Shown here: piece by piece, positions 1 to 12,345 of the stretch
Numbering within the stretch: the stretch's first letter is position 1
How the letters are laid out: each line of letters opens with the position of its first letter
Origin: Ifrita kowaldi
Lineage: Eukaryota > Chordata > Aves > Passeriformes > Cinclosomatidae
Direction of reading: 5' to 3'
Length of the DNA: 64,000 nt
Assembly (NCBI GenBank): GCA_013398055.1
Contig: VZRS01014475.1
Location: 1,139,859-1,203,858, forward strand
The notes under the pieces: generated by a model
Told to the model about the DNA's origin: nothing
Seen by the model: the letters and a program-made list of their open reading frames with translations, nothing else
Database searches by the model: none
Made by a program: the position numbers and the translations under genes

Positions 1-1206
1 AAAATTTGGAGATGTTGTAAGTTACTGGTAAGCCCTGCATTCCATAAGTATTACCAGACACTGCAGCTAGGAATGCAGCTGCAAACACCAGTCACTTGGC
101 TGAAAGGTTAAATCGATGAAGAGTATTATGAGTGCCCTTTTTGTTGGCTTATCAAGAAAAATACACTCTGTCCAATACAAAACCCAAAACATATTTGTAG
201 GCATTTGTGTTAGGCACCATCTGGACTATATGTGATTTTAGGATTGCATTAACACAGTTCTTAGGGTTTTACAACTTCAGAATGATGGAAATCTAATCCA
301 CAATTTAAGGTAAGGCAGGAAAGAGGCCTTTACTGTTTCAGAAGCAACATAATTTATTGGTTATCTCTTAGCTAAATTTGTTCTTACTTCAGAAATTGTA
401 CAGTTCCTACCACAAGTACTTTTGTATATAGTATTAAATGTGTAAACTTAATAACATGTTTTTTATAACATTACTTATTGTGACTTCATGGGGTATTTGG
501 ATGTCTAGATCAAGACCTCCTCTCAGACTCAGTGTGTGGTAATTGTAGATTTCTGCAGCAATTTGGAGCACCTAAATTAGACTTATCCTTAACAGGCTCT
601 GAAGAAATCTCTCTGTATCTGTTGCTTTTGTAGAGAAGCTTACAGTCTGTAATGATCCTGCTTAAGCATTTAGTATGCTTAATGTTTGGGGATGTGAATA
701 CTCTTTTATGTTTTCCTGAAATGCTGCTTAACTGATCCAACATACCAAATTAGGGTTTGATACCTGAAGATAAATTTCTAGTGCAAGTAGGCTAGAAAGG
801 TATCTGTTCACCTCATTTGTAACGGTTGTCCCATAATAAGCGCTTCTTTAAAGCACACTGTGATTTCATGTGTCACAACAATTCAGGGATTTTATATGAG
901 AATAATGTAAATGTCATTACAACTGGGATTTGACAAATTGTCTGTAAAATAAATCAATAAATGTTGTATTAGGGTATAATATTAAAAAGAAGGTGAAAAA
1001 CAGAACAAAAAGGAAGAAAACTCAACCATATTTTTTTCCCTGTTTGAAAAGCAATGTATTTGTACTTACAGCAAGCTTAAAATGTTTTAAAAACAAGTCA
1101 GGTTTCAATACAACCAAAGAAGAATAGCACCAGGAGCAATTGGACATTCAAGCCAGAGTAAAAGAAAGAATGGAAACCTGCAAGTGTGGAGGACACACTG
1201 ATGGGG

Positions 1207-1222
1207 TTGGTTAAGTAACCAA
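1207..1222. repeat. 16-base near-perfect palindrome (two 7-base arms)
   Basis: The sequence TTGGTTAAGTAACCAA has arms TTGGTTA and TAACCAA, which are exact reverse complements around a 2-base spacer. A CCAAT word overlaps its right edge, and the surrounding 1130-1300 stretch contains CpGs in CpG-poor surroundings. Such a palindrome could bind a dimeric transcription factor, but this is inference only. Confidence 0.6.
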
Positions 1223-3132
1223 TTGCTGGGTATCATCGTGTCGAGCAAAACCCACCAGGCAGTGTCCCAATCTAATCTGTCAGCCTATGAATAGGTTCTT
1301 TGCAGGAATCATACAATATAATTAAAGTTTAGGAAAGATGTTTCAATCTGTGTTTCCTTGAATAGTGATAATTCTGATTTGGGAAGGTGCTTAACCCTCA
1401 ATTTTGAATGCATGTATTTTTTCAAGGCAACAGTAAGTCCAGTTAAAAACCACAAAGCTGAAAAAAAAATCCCAAACAATACTTTTTTTTAAAGTTTGCA
1501 TGAACACCCATATGTATGCATGACAGGTTCAATTTGATTGTGTCAAATGATGATAGCATTGCTACTAGTACTGGGAAAAAGTAGAACTCTGTTCTGTCTA
1601 CCTATCTTGTGTATTGCTCACTTCCTAGTAATGCCAGTGACATTTCTGGTGCTCCTATAGAAAGAAATTAAATTTCCTGAAATATTTTGATGACAGAAGC
1701 CCTAACTTCTCTGAACTTCATTACCTCTGAAAATCTGCTGCCTGTGTTTTGCACACAGTACCTCAAGCAGAAACCCTTGGTGTGTGCATATTCACATTGA
1801 TTGCTGGAAGGATGTTGTCATAAGCACGGTGCTGAAGGACTTCCTATGCTTTCTCTTCAGTGTTTCACCTATAGTGGGCATGCTAAGGGAATGACAATTT
1901 AAAATCAAATATAGATTGCTTCCTGTAATGCGGAACAGAACACTGTTCACACTGATATTTTTTAGCTCTTTGAGCATATGATTGGTTCAGCAGAATCAGA
2001 CTAGGCTATCTAAGCAAATTCAGTCTCCTTCCTGCTGAATGTTGTTACTCTGGCAAATTCCATGCGTGCCACGTCCTTTCACGTATTTGCAATGGGTAAC
2101 TAATCAGTTTTATGTGCTCCCAATCTATGGGAATAAGATATGTGATGTACCCTCTCATACCTGCCAACTCCCATTCAATTCTGTGGGTGCAAGGGCTCCC
2201 AAATGTTTATATGGTTGATCACGTTTCCATCCAGACTGCTGTTTGAGCCACCTGCCCTTTCTTGGGGGATATATTCCAGAGGAATTGGAGCAACTGACTC
2301 CAGAGGGATGTCTTAGTTTATATAGTTTTCAGTAAAGGTTCACAGCTGGAAACAAGGAAGAAAAAACCAGAGCAGAATAATTTTACCTATCGGTAAAATG
2401 AAGTAATGAAGAAATTTATAGAGAAATTATGGCTCACCATGCAAGAAAACCTCAGTCTGACTGACATTTCCCAGCAGTGTAATTTCTTTCAGAGTTCTGT
2501 TCTACATGCACAGGTGAAAGAAGAAAAGCAGAGGTCTTGTGCTCATGCCTATCCAGAGATTTTGTAACGAGTAGAAAAAGTTCTTGCCTTTAGAAAAGTT
2601 CAGGGCCAAGACTGGGGTACCCAAGTTGGTGAAGTACTGCTGTTAGGCAAGACTGGGATGTGTCCAGGGTCACCCAGCCTGCCCTGCTTCCACCACCACT
2701 TGAGCTGGCAGTAATAGCCTCTATTGGATTGAGGTGCCAACTGACCAGAGTTTTGTTACCTAGCTGAAACTGCTGTTGGAGCCAGACCTGGTTTTGGACT
2801 GGGAACGTGTTCTGGAAGATGGACTGTTTTTAACAGGAGACTTTGCTGAATGTTAAAAACTAAGATATTTTATACCAAGGGGTCCTATAGGACACTTTAC
2901 TTCTAAGAAATTGTTCTGATTAATTAATTACTTGGTTTTCATTGAGGATTTCCAAAAGAAGTCTTTTCAGACTCAGTTGGAGATTGAGGTATGTACTTAG
3001 CCTTAAATGTGAAAAAACTTCTACTGAATTATTGATTTGTAATTGTTACTGAGATGTTAACCTAAGATAGGTTTATGAAAAAGCTGTGCTCAGACTCGAA
3101 GAAGCCTGTATTTGTAAAATATTTTAGTATTA

Positions 3133-3186
3133 AATATTGATTAAACTAATAAAAGTAATCATTAAGTTTTAATATCAATCAATATT
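3133..3186. repeat. AT-rich inverted repeat
   Basis: AATATTGATT at 3133-3142 is exactly complementary to AATCAATATT at 3177-3186, separated by 34 AT-rich bases. It lies in a very AT-rich stretch (about 3110-3240). Inverted repeats of this size arise by chance in such composition, so no function is claimed. Confidence 0.45.
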
Positions 3187-4370
3187 AAATAAAAGGTACA
3201 TTAATAATGTATCTTCTGTAGTTACTTTTTATTTCATTTAATGCATGAGGATTGTGTATGTAGCTAAGTGTGTTTGCAGTGACCTGAAATGGTATCTGCT
3301 AAAGATGCTCACTTGAGTTTGTGGGTTCCCTGTGGTGGTGGTTTAAGTTAGACTGTTATGTTCATCAGTGTGGTAGGAGGACATGGAGGAAAAAAGATTG
3401 TTTTGGAAAGACTTGTAAAATCAGTTCTGAGTGACAAAACTGATTTGGAGTGGGAGGACTCAAGGAAATGAGACTGGAAGAGAGGAGCATTTCTTCCTTT
3501 CAATTAAGGCACCAAGAGCAATTTTCCTGAAACCCAGCCAACCAAGAAACAAAAAATGTTGTACTAACTCCCACATTTCCATAAGGGAAGGTATGCCTTA
3601 CAAGAGTATTTATATTTATTTATATTTGTATACCGTTTTTCTGGAGTTTGATGAGTAGATCGAAATATACTCTAGAAATTCTGATCAGTCATTTATGATA
3701 TAGAGATGACTGCATTTATAATTTCTTTTCCTTTTATTTATCTAGTTTATTTTTTATTATGTTGTGTAGTTGTCAGTGTAATTTTGTACAAGTGATTTGA
3801 TATCCATGTTCCTCACTTTCTTGACTGATTTCAAGTTAGAAAAATATTATTTCCCCATTTTACAAGCCATTCAGTGTTAAATACTTTGAGGAACGTAACA
3901 GATTCAAATCTTGTGGCTGTCGTGGTCACATACATACCTTGTTATAGCTGTGCTCCACAATGAGACTATTTTGATATTTCCTCTGTTTTTGAATTGGAAA
4001 GAAATGCAGGTACTGCATTATCAGAGTAATGGAAATTGACATAATACTTAGTTTTACGTGTTAGACATTTGTACTTAATGTCTTCGCTTGACTGCAAAAA
4101 AGGAAAATTGGCAGTGGAAGCCATAGAGAAATTTCTGCAGTGTTGACAGTATGTCTGGAATTTTTGTTCAGCCCCGTGTTTGCTTAATCAAGATGTGTTT
4201 GTGCATGTACTTCTCTCTGTATAGATGCATCTATAAATACAATTTAAATATGTGTCAAAATATATATTTACAAGTAAAATTCTATAACAATAAAAGTAGT
4301 TAAACAAAATTAACCTGTATTCCTGTCAATGAAAATATAATAAAGTGTACAGCTACAGCAATTACCAAGT

Positions 4371-4382
4371 AATAATAATAAA
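4371..4382. repeat. Short (AAT)n microsatellite
   Basis: About four AAT units in AT-rich DNA. A low-complexity simple repeat without other features. Confidence 0.6.
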
Positions 4383-5062
4383 ATTCAAATTTCTATGCTC
4401 TTTTCATTTTAAGAAACATTTTTCATGTTCCTTTTTAGATTCTTTCATGGTTTAGAATTGTAGATCAGTTCTTATGTTATATTTAGCTTTTCTTGTTCTT
4501 GGGTCTCACTTTTATGTAAGAAAGCAACTGTGCCTGGTTCACTAAGCCTTTAGTCTTAGCCGTTACTGAGGAATAGCTTGCTTTCCCATCAGTGTTTGAA
4601 ATACAGGTTCAAACTTTTTGCTTCTGGTCTATGCCGCACTTAACTCTCTAAAGGAGAAGATACTTTAGGTACACAGTGTATTGTTTTGTTCTGCATTGTC
4701 AGCCAAGATTAGATTCAGTAAAATAGGCTATAAGTACCTTTCATATTTCTGATTTAATTTGCTTTTCTCTGAACGAATTTTACTTTTTGTTTGTTGGGAT
4801 TGTTTGGTTGTTTCTTTTTTCTTCTGTCATATTCTAGGTCTTTGGTGCACAGCTGAAGCCTGTAGCTTGTGGGCTTGGAGGCTTTTCACCAAAGCCCTTC
4901 ATAGCTAGCTTGTAGTAGCCTCATAACTTCAGATTTGAAGTTTCCTGCCCCTGGGGAGTGACTGAAGCCCCAGAGAACTCCTTTAGTTTGCCATCTGCTG
5001 GAGAAAACTGGTTTTATTCCCTGGAATTCAGTTCTAAATTTTTAACAGAGAACCCATATTAA

Positions 5063-5086
5063 GGGATCAGTCTTTGGACTGATCTC
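5063..5086. repeat. Compact hairpin, 10-bp stem and 4-base loop
   Basis: GGGATCAGTC at 5063-5072 pairs with GACTGATCTC at 5077-5086 around the loop TTTG. All ten positions pair if one G-U pair is allowed at the RNA level; the inner eight are exact. It is too short for a microRNA precursor, and no gene lies beside it for it to terminate or regulate. Confidence 0.55.
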
Positions 5087-6420
5087 AAGTGACCCATTCA
5101 AGTAGAGTAGTTCATTCCATGTTTGTTGTTAAGTGTAGAGGAAATGTCTCATGAACCATTGATTGGTGGTTGTAACTCAAATTAAAATGGTAGATCAGAA
5201 GGCCTTGCTTACTGTTACTAGGTCTGACTCATTGGCACTTCAGTTGGTTCCACCTAGTGTCGTTCATCTTGCAAATTGTAGAGTCCTTAGAGGAAATGGG
5301 TGGTAGAATAAAGGTACATGTTAAAGGAGAAAGTGCCTTTGAAACACTGATTTAATCTGGGAGCACAAGTACTAAAATCCAATTAAAAATAATACTGTTA
5401 CTGACAGATGAAGCACAAGGTAGCATGAAAGTTTTTCACATGCCTGTTGCACTCTTTAGAATCACTCTGAGTAGCTATTTGCAATAATTTGGTGGATCAT
5501 TATCATTACCTATTCACAATACTTGCAAGGTTCTCAGTCATAACCATGGTGGATATCATGAGACCATGATGAAGCTTTTAGAGTTATAATGATAGATCTA
5601 CACATTTTGTTAACCTTCTGTTTCAGATTTAAATCTGCTCAGTATTCAGTAGGCATGCTCAGAGCTGTAACAGAGACATCAGTATATGTTCTCTCCTATA
5701 CTAATATTAAATAAATATTTGCAAAGTCACTCCTACATTGGTAAACTTCTTGTGTGAGCTCCCTTCTGGTCTTTTGGCAGTGTTACAGCAACTATTCATC
5801 ACTCTGTTTAGGATTTCCATTTTTATTCTACTGACATGTATTAACATTGTGTAATGATATCCAGCAATTTTAGGTGTTGACAGTGTTTCTAAATTTATAT
5901 GTTCCTGTTTTCTTTGCGGTATCTGGACTTGGAGAAACCCCACATCCTGTACAGTGATTGCCTAGCAAGTAGTCAGGGTGAATATTTAATTTATAGAGTT
6001 AGCCATTAAATTTGCATAATTTAATAATTTAAGTATTTGGTTTATTGCTAACAAACTATGCATTCATAAATTATTATTCATAGATGGTATTTATAATCCT
6101 GTAATAATGTAAGTATTTATATTAAATAATACCTCTATTTAAGGTTATTATTAATTTCATTTATTCAGTAGCTTCAGTGCTTGTGGTGTATATGGTGTCT
6201 AGACTGACTTTCTATCACAGCCAGCTATGCTTTGATGACCAAATCTGATTAAATACTTTCAGGTAGAAATGGTTTCACTGAAAATGTCATTGTCAAAAGT
6301 TTAAAAATTGAAATAGTTTTTGAAAATTTCAGCAAAACGGTTTTTACAATCCCCAGAATCTGTGAGAACATTATATTCTGTAAGAGAAAAAAAACACTAA
6401 AGGTTTTTAGTATAATTTGA

Positions 6421-6476
6421 GTATGCTAATGTATGATATGTATGATATGAGTATGATAATGTAAGATATGTATATA
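6421..6476. repeat. Degenerate short tandem repeat (GTATGATAT-like)
   Basis: Five imperfect units built on GTATGATAT/GTATGATAAT follow one another. This looks like an old, decaying minisatellite produced by replication slippage. Confidence 0.6.
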
Positions 6477-8635
6477 GAAATTACATGGTCTGTAAATGCA
6501 AACAGTTTCAAAATTATTTTTCTAGGGTTTTTGCTGCTTTGTTTTTTAAATATTTTGTTTGTTTTTAATACTAGCTATTTATCAACTCTTTTAGCCCCTG
6601 ATCTGACCTCACTGCTGTGTGTATTTGCAGTGTGCAGAATTGAGTGATGTCAACAGGAAGGACACATGTACATTGTTAAATTGTTTGGAGACAAGTTTTG
6701 TGTATCTTGTATGTGTTTTGTAAAGTGCCAGTAACATGGCTGTGGTGCATGGCACGTACTCATACCTGCTGCCGTAGTGGAAATGAATAAAAATGGATAA
6801 GAATTATGGGTTTGTTTTCACTCTGATTCTTTTTTTCTTAATTATTAGTCACATGGATAAATCCCCTGATAATCAGTTCTCTGAAAGTTTGGAGGTATGT
6901 TTTTTGCAAGTAATCTCAGAAAAAAATCATAATTTAGAAAAAAATCCCCAATATATATATTTTTTTTCTTGAAAGATAAATGAAGCAAATCTTGGGTTAG
7001 GGTATAAAAAGAAAGAAGGGCCCTCAGACCCCCAGTTTTGTAGGGTACATCAGTGTTTCAGAAATTGCAGGAGTTTTAAACCGTCATGGAAGAACTGATC
7101 TAACTGGTGTAACAGACCTCTGATACAAAAATTTGAGTTTCTGCTGAATCTTCATGAAACAGCAACACAAAAGCTATCGTACAGTAGGTACATTGCTGCC
7201 TGGGTATTATCAGCACATTGGCAATAAATTACAGTCATCCACTGAGGTCAAAAGCACATGAGTACTTTGTAGTTTGCTGTAGAATGTTTCCTGAGGATGA
7301 GTTGGTTCCATGAGTAATGATCCTGCTAATGGGATGAAACAGCATTATCGCGGAATGAATACTTTCAGGTATTAATCATTAGCCTCTTACACATATTATG
7401 CTACAATATTCTGTAGCAAAAACAATCTTCATTTGTGATGACACACTGGATTGAAATGTTACCATGTTCTTTTGGTTGAACTGAATGTTTAAATGCCTCT
7501 TTTTAACCTCAGAAATACCTTGTTTTGTACAAAACACATAAACAAGATCTCACTGTGAGCAGGTTTAAATCCTGTTGTGTTCTGTAGCATTTCAGAGGAA
7601 ACTTGTTCTCCTTCCAACTCAGTAGTAGACTGGGTAGTAGTCTCTTCAATACTACATTTCAAGAGTACAAAGTAATATATAACTGTAAAGGCCATTTTGT
7701 TTAAAATAAGCAAGAGAGATCTTATACTATTTCCTATGCAGATTAATTGATCTGAAAGCAAGGTGCAAAGCTAATGAGAAAAAAACAACTGTGGAAAGCA
7801 CTGAAAACAACTACAATTGAAAAGAATACTGAAGAAAACCCATGCTGTATAATTACTGTAATATCAAATTTATATTAAGAAATAATTCCAAAGATTGGTG
7901 AAGATTCAGGGAATTAAACCTACAACAGGTAATATATCTTTCCAGACATAAATACCCTATGTAATTTACAAATTCATGAGTTAGGAGTGCACACAGCACA
8001 TCATTTTATAAACTGGTAACAAGAAGTTCTGTATGGAAATACACTGCCTGCATTGCATGAATTAGATCTGCTGTGTAAATCGTTTTCATTAACTGTTAGT
8101 GGAGGATCTGGTCAAAGAGCTTTAAGGCAACGTAACAAGGTAGAGAGGGGGGGCAGTGGTGAAGAAAAGCATCATCCAAAGTCACCTGCCTGAAGCTAGC
8201 TGAAACTCTCAGGTTTTCTCATTGATCATGTAGGAAGTCTTTACATATAGCCTTTTTAGTGCTGTGGACTTGTTTGAGGGAAAAAAAAAAAGCCATGTCT
8301 TTGTTATGGAGAAAAAAATTTGTTCAAGATAGGTTCTGGAACTGAGTAAAACCGAATATTGATGCACACTTCCCAGAGAGAAAAAATATGAAAGAACAAA
8401 GGCACACATCTTGAAAACCACAATAAAACCTTTTAGAGATTTTTTGATAAATATAGAAAGGATTATTCAAATCCTTTCATAATTATTCATAATTGCTAAC
8501 AAGGGATTAATTAGTGGAGTGTGTATAGCCAATGTAGATGTTCACTGCAGAAAACCACCCTGATAGACAGATGTTGATGTACTAATCAGTTAATACTGTT
8601 AAGAGTAAGTGATAATTAGAACATTTGGAAGGGGG

Positions 8636-9408
8636 ACTTCGCCGCAAGAATTCGTCTGTCAAATGTGAAGTGCTGGGTCCTGCACTTGGGTCACAACAAC
8701 CCCATGCTGCACTGTAGGATTGGGGCAGAGCATCTGGAAGGCTGCCCAGCAGAGAAGGACCTGGGGGTGCTGGGCAACAGTGTCTGAACATGAGCCAGCG
8801 TGTTCCCAGGTGGCCAAGAAGGCCAATGGCATCCTGGCCTGTAGCAGCAGTAGTTTGGCCAGCCAGGACCAGAGCAGGATTGTCCCCCTGTACTCAGTAT
8901 TGGTGAGGTCACACCTTGAATCCTGTGTTCAGTTCTGGGCCCCTCACTACAGGAAGGTCATTGAGGTGCTGGAGTGAGTCCAGAGAAGGGCAGTGGAGCT
9001 GGTGAAGGGCCTGGAGCAGAAATGTGATGAACAGCAGCTGAGGGAGCTGGGGATGTTTAGCCTGGAGAAAAGGGGGCTCAGGGGTGACTATCACTCTCTA
9101 CAACTGCCTCAAAGGAGGCTGTAGCCAGGGTTGGTCTTCTGAGTAACAAGTGATAGGATGAAATGAAATGGCCTCAAGTTGCACCAGCGGAGTTTAGATA
9201 TTAGGAAAACTTTCTTCACCTAAAAGTTTGTCAGGTATTGGAACAGGCTGCCCAGGGAAGTGGAATCACCATCCCTGGATATATTCAGAAGGCATGTGGA
9301 TGTGACACTTGGAGATCTGGTTTAGTGATGAACACAGTGCTGTTAGGTTTATGGTTGGACTCTATGATCTTCAAGGTCTTCTCCAACCTTAACAATTTTA
9401 TGATTCTA
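8636..9408 (+). mobile_element. CR1 LINE, 3' end fragment (5'-truncated)
   Basis: This is the end of a chicken repeat 1 (CR1) non-LTR retrotransposon. The + strand shows phrases typical of CR1: a block near 8745-8775 reading like GAGAAGGACCTGGGGGTGCT, then CAGTTCTGGGCCCCTCACTA (8930-8950), a stretch like CTGAGGGAGCTGGGGATG (9038-9055) and TTAGGAAAACTTTCTTCACC (about 9201). It closes with the CR1 3' UTR signature (GGTCTTCTCCAACCTTAACA and a terminal TATGATTCTA) with no poly-A tail, as is usual for CR1. The reading frame of the reverse transcriptase C-terminal part is broken by several stops, so it is dead. The 5' boundary is approximate. Some small frames inside it on either strand are not genes. 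Confidence 0.93.
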
Positions 9409-11704
9409 ACTGTTGCTGGGCTTCTCAGAGCTAAGTGTTGATTCTGTCATGGGAGATGTAATAAGTAGGACAATCACACTTTGCAGGAACTCATGCAAAC
9501 ACCTCTTACTTCAGATAGGAAAATACTGTCTCTACTGTGCTGTGATTTCTTTTACTGTGTGATGAGTTTTATTGACACATAATAGGAAAAAGCTTTAATA
9601 GAAGTATACTAGAATATATCAAAGAATAATTTAGAAGTGTTATTGAGCAGAAAAAAAAGAGTGAAGAACTTGAAGGTTTGTTCTTTTTTATCTTACTGAG
9701 ATATTGTCTTAAAAAAAAGGACAAATCTATTTGAAGTGTTGTTAATTTGCATTCAACATACAAATATATAAAAATAGCTACTATACATCTACCAAGGTAT
9801 TGCAGCAATATTTACTAAAAATTTGTAGTTCTTCCTGTCATAAATTTAACTGATCATCAGCTGTCAAATAAAACACCACTTTTAAGACATGCATTCAACA
9901 CAATACCCGTCCAAGTTTGAGAGGCTACATCAGACACACTTGCACATTTTGGAAGGGTTTATAGTTTCTACTAGTAAAGTTTGATAATATTTAATAAATT
10001 TGTCTTTTAAAATGTTAATGACGTTTATGGGTGGCATATTTTTTATTCAATTCTGTTTGACCTTTTAAAATAGTTTTGATTTTCCTGTGTATTTTCCTTT
10101 GTAGTAATTAACAGCTAGTTCATTTGCTCAGCTGTGAATTTCTGTCATGATTTGTTTTCAACCAGGTCTGCCTTGCACATCTCACTAATACACACATTAA
10201 AAAAACCCCACTCTGAGTTGCAAGTGTAAACTGCACATAAAAGCCTTTTCAATTACTTTGCAAACAGATTCAGTTTCTGTAAATATGTTTACCAAGCTGT
10301 ACTAAAGTATGTTGAGAACTGCCTATTCTGAGTTGTTATAACTGTAATACTGTTTGCAGCTGAAAATTTGTGGTTTATGTCTTTTGTGTATATGTGGGGA
10401 AAAAAGGGCTTGCTTTTCCCTTTGGGCTCTTACAAAGTCATGCATGTTTCTGTATCAAGCAAGAAGGATTGGTTTGGGATTTTTTTTTCTAAAAATTGAC
10501 AGATTACAGCAAGTCATTGCTTTGTCAGATCCTGCATTGTGTTTATGAAAGTTATGAGTGCCACAGGCTTGAGGTATAGTTGCAAAACATTAAAGTCACA
10601 TTAACATAGTTCAGCTTCCATAATCAACTGTTGTTTTTAAAATAGTTGTTTGGTTTTTAAACTTCTTTTTTTTTTAATTTAGCTAATGACTTTTTATTTA
10701 GAATTACAGAAATATGTCACTATATTTGCACTTCAAATAGTTTGTACAGAGATGATTATGTATGAGTTTTAAACTGGTTAATGCCTCACAAAAGGTTGTT
10801 TTTGTGGGTACTTTGTAATATCACAGGACATTCCTGAGAATAATTGCTTCTTTCTGCTTCTTTCTTGCCTATTTCCAAGTGGACAAATTTTACTCTTTTT
10901 TGAGAATTATGCAAATCCTGTAATAACTTTTACTCTGGATCACAGTGTTGAAAGGTTTAATATAAAGTTCCCGTGCTAGGTAGTACAGATGAGATGCTAT
11001 TGAATGGCTGTTATGCTGTGAATAATTTCAAATTCTGTGGTATCTCTCTGTGAAATAACAGGGCAGGAGCTGGATGAGGATTTAGTTGTGGTTCCTCAAC
11101 TTTGCCTGGAGTCCTCATATTGTCCTTGATGGGCACTGACAGATGGGGATGGCTGGCTCTGAACTCCATCATATCCCTTAGGCTATATCTCCTCCTTCTT
11201 TTCTTCTGTGTTGCTGATCCTTCACTCTCCTCTTGTGCATACTGGAAGCTATTCACTATTCAAGGTCTGAGAGGAGATACTGAAATTTCCATTGCTGGTC
11301 CTGCGCTTGGTGGGGCTTCTTGCAGGTCTGTCCCGAGCACAAATGAAACAGAGCATGCAGGGGACAGCTGCTACAACTGATCAAAGCAGTATGCTGAAAC
11401 ATCCTGGTGCCAAGTAAGGGAGGCATGATGAGTTGTTCAGGAAACTCGGACACAGTGGGAAGTCCCTTAGAGAAAATGTGGTTTTTACTTTGGCGCCAAA
11501 TTTAGGTGTCTTTAAGTATATATGTGTCTACCTTATATGCATTATATTTCATATAGTCTCATTAATTTGTGGTTTCTAACTGTTCAAAGGAGTGGAAAAC
11601 AGACTTTTGTGGAATGTAGGTAGAATTAAAAAGCGCTACGGAGTATGATGGCTTTCATGGAGTCATTTTTAAAAGTATTTTAGCTATGTGAAATAATGAA
11701 ATAA
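9409..11704. other. Unique non-coding DNA with a GC-richer patch at 11040-11460
   Basis: Most of this stretch is AT-rich with nothing recognisable. From about 11040 to 11460 the GC content rises and stop-free frames occur on both strands (92 codons on +, 11102-11380; 81 and 65 codons on -, 11011-11256 and 11256-11453). None of the three translations resembles a family I know. Opposed frames of this size in a GC-richer patch are most simply explained by fewer stop codons. It could be an old unrecognised repeat or a decayed exon; I cannot tell. Confidence 0.6.
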
Positions 11705-11880
11705 GTCTAGGTGGGAAGACAGCTCTGAAGATCAAATGGTCCAACTTTCTTCTGAAAGCAGGGTTTAAGATTAGTCTGTCAACAGCCCTGTCAATCTCAG
11801 TCTTGAATATTTCCAGTGAGGCAGATTGCTCCACTTGTCTGGCAACCTGTTTCCAATGTTCAGTTGTTGAGGAATAGATT
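11705..11880 (-). mobile_element. Diverged CR1 LINE 3' fragment, minus strand
   Basis: Read on the + strand, the words GGTCCAACTTTCTTCTGAAA, GTCTTGAATATTTCCAGTGA and CTGGCAACCTGTTTCCAATG follow the order of the reverse complement of a CR1 3' region (the usual text being like TTGAATATCTCCA and GGGCAACCTGTTCCAGTG). It is clearly older than the CR1 at 8636 and much mutated. A 127-codon minus-strand frame (11655-12038) runs across it and into the adjoining LTR-like sequence; this frame is a by-product, not a gene. Confidence 0.7.
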
Positions 11881-11895
11881 CTGTGCCAGTATCTC

Positions 11896-12345
11896 TGTGA
11901 GCAGCCGTGGTGGGAGCTGCAGGTTGAGCTCTGGGTGTTGAGAGCCCCAGGCAAGAGGCCACGAAATGCCGACCCTTTGCAGACCGAAGGGCACAGGGAC
12001 CTGTAGCCCAGCCAGGGGTTCGGGTACTCAGGGAACACGGCAGGAGCCGATGGCTCCAGACTTTGGTGCTCTTAGACTGTGAGATTATAAAAGCCTGGGA
12101 TTTCCTTTGTTCAGGGTTCCTGCTCAGGGGCAACCAGCTCGAGTTGTGGTTTTGTTATTGCACCATGATTAAATGACTGTAAGCATCTAGACAACTGAAA
12201 CTCTGCTGTGGAAAACCTGCAGGATTTTCCCCACCTGTTTGAGTGTGGGGTGTGTAGGGAGCCAAGTGGGGCACCTGATGGGTCACTGAGCTGCCCAGTG
12301 TGAAGGGACCTTGATCCCAGCTCAGCTGGTCTGCGTGTGACTGCC
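11896..12345 (+). mobile_element. Probable solo LTR of an endogenous retrovirus
   Basis: A GC-rich block begins with TGTGAGCAGCC directly after the CR1 fragment and has LTR layout: a TATA box (TATAAAAG, about 12087), a plausible start region about 30 bases downstream, an ATTAAA polyadenylation signal near 12166, then a T/G-rich U5-like tail. No retroviral coding sequence or primer site follows, so it would be a solo LTR left by recombination. I cannot find a convincing target-site duplication, and the 3' boundary is a guess; a promoter of another kind of element is possible. Confidence 0.45.

Larger units (their letters stand above)
1..8635. other. Unique AT-rich non-coding DNA, no gene seen
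   Basis: I see no reading frame here longer than about 90 codons and none with a recognisable protein motif; the short frames are scattered on both strands as expected by chance. No LINE, LTR or tRNA-like sequence is recognisable. Small items inside are a 16-base palindrome at 1207-1222, a CpG-bearing stretch with two CACGT words near 2060-2090, an AT-rich inverted repeat at 3133-3186, a short (AAT)n run at 4371-4382, a hairpin at 5063-5086 and a degenerate tandem repeat at 6421-6476. The segment 5990-6170 is especially AT-rich with many TAAT/ATTA words. The function, if any, is unknown. Confidence 0.7.

Noticed and set aside
4800..4960. Strong acceptor-like T-rich tract ending in ATTCTAG at about 4842
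   Set aside because: No matching donor or conserved-looking frame follows before stops.
11655..12038. 127-codon minus-strand reading frame
   Set aside because: It runs through a CR1 fragment into an LTR-like block, so it is a mosaic of repeat sequence without a known domain.
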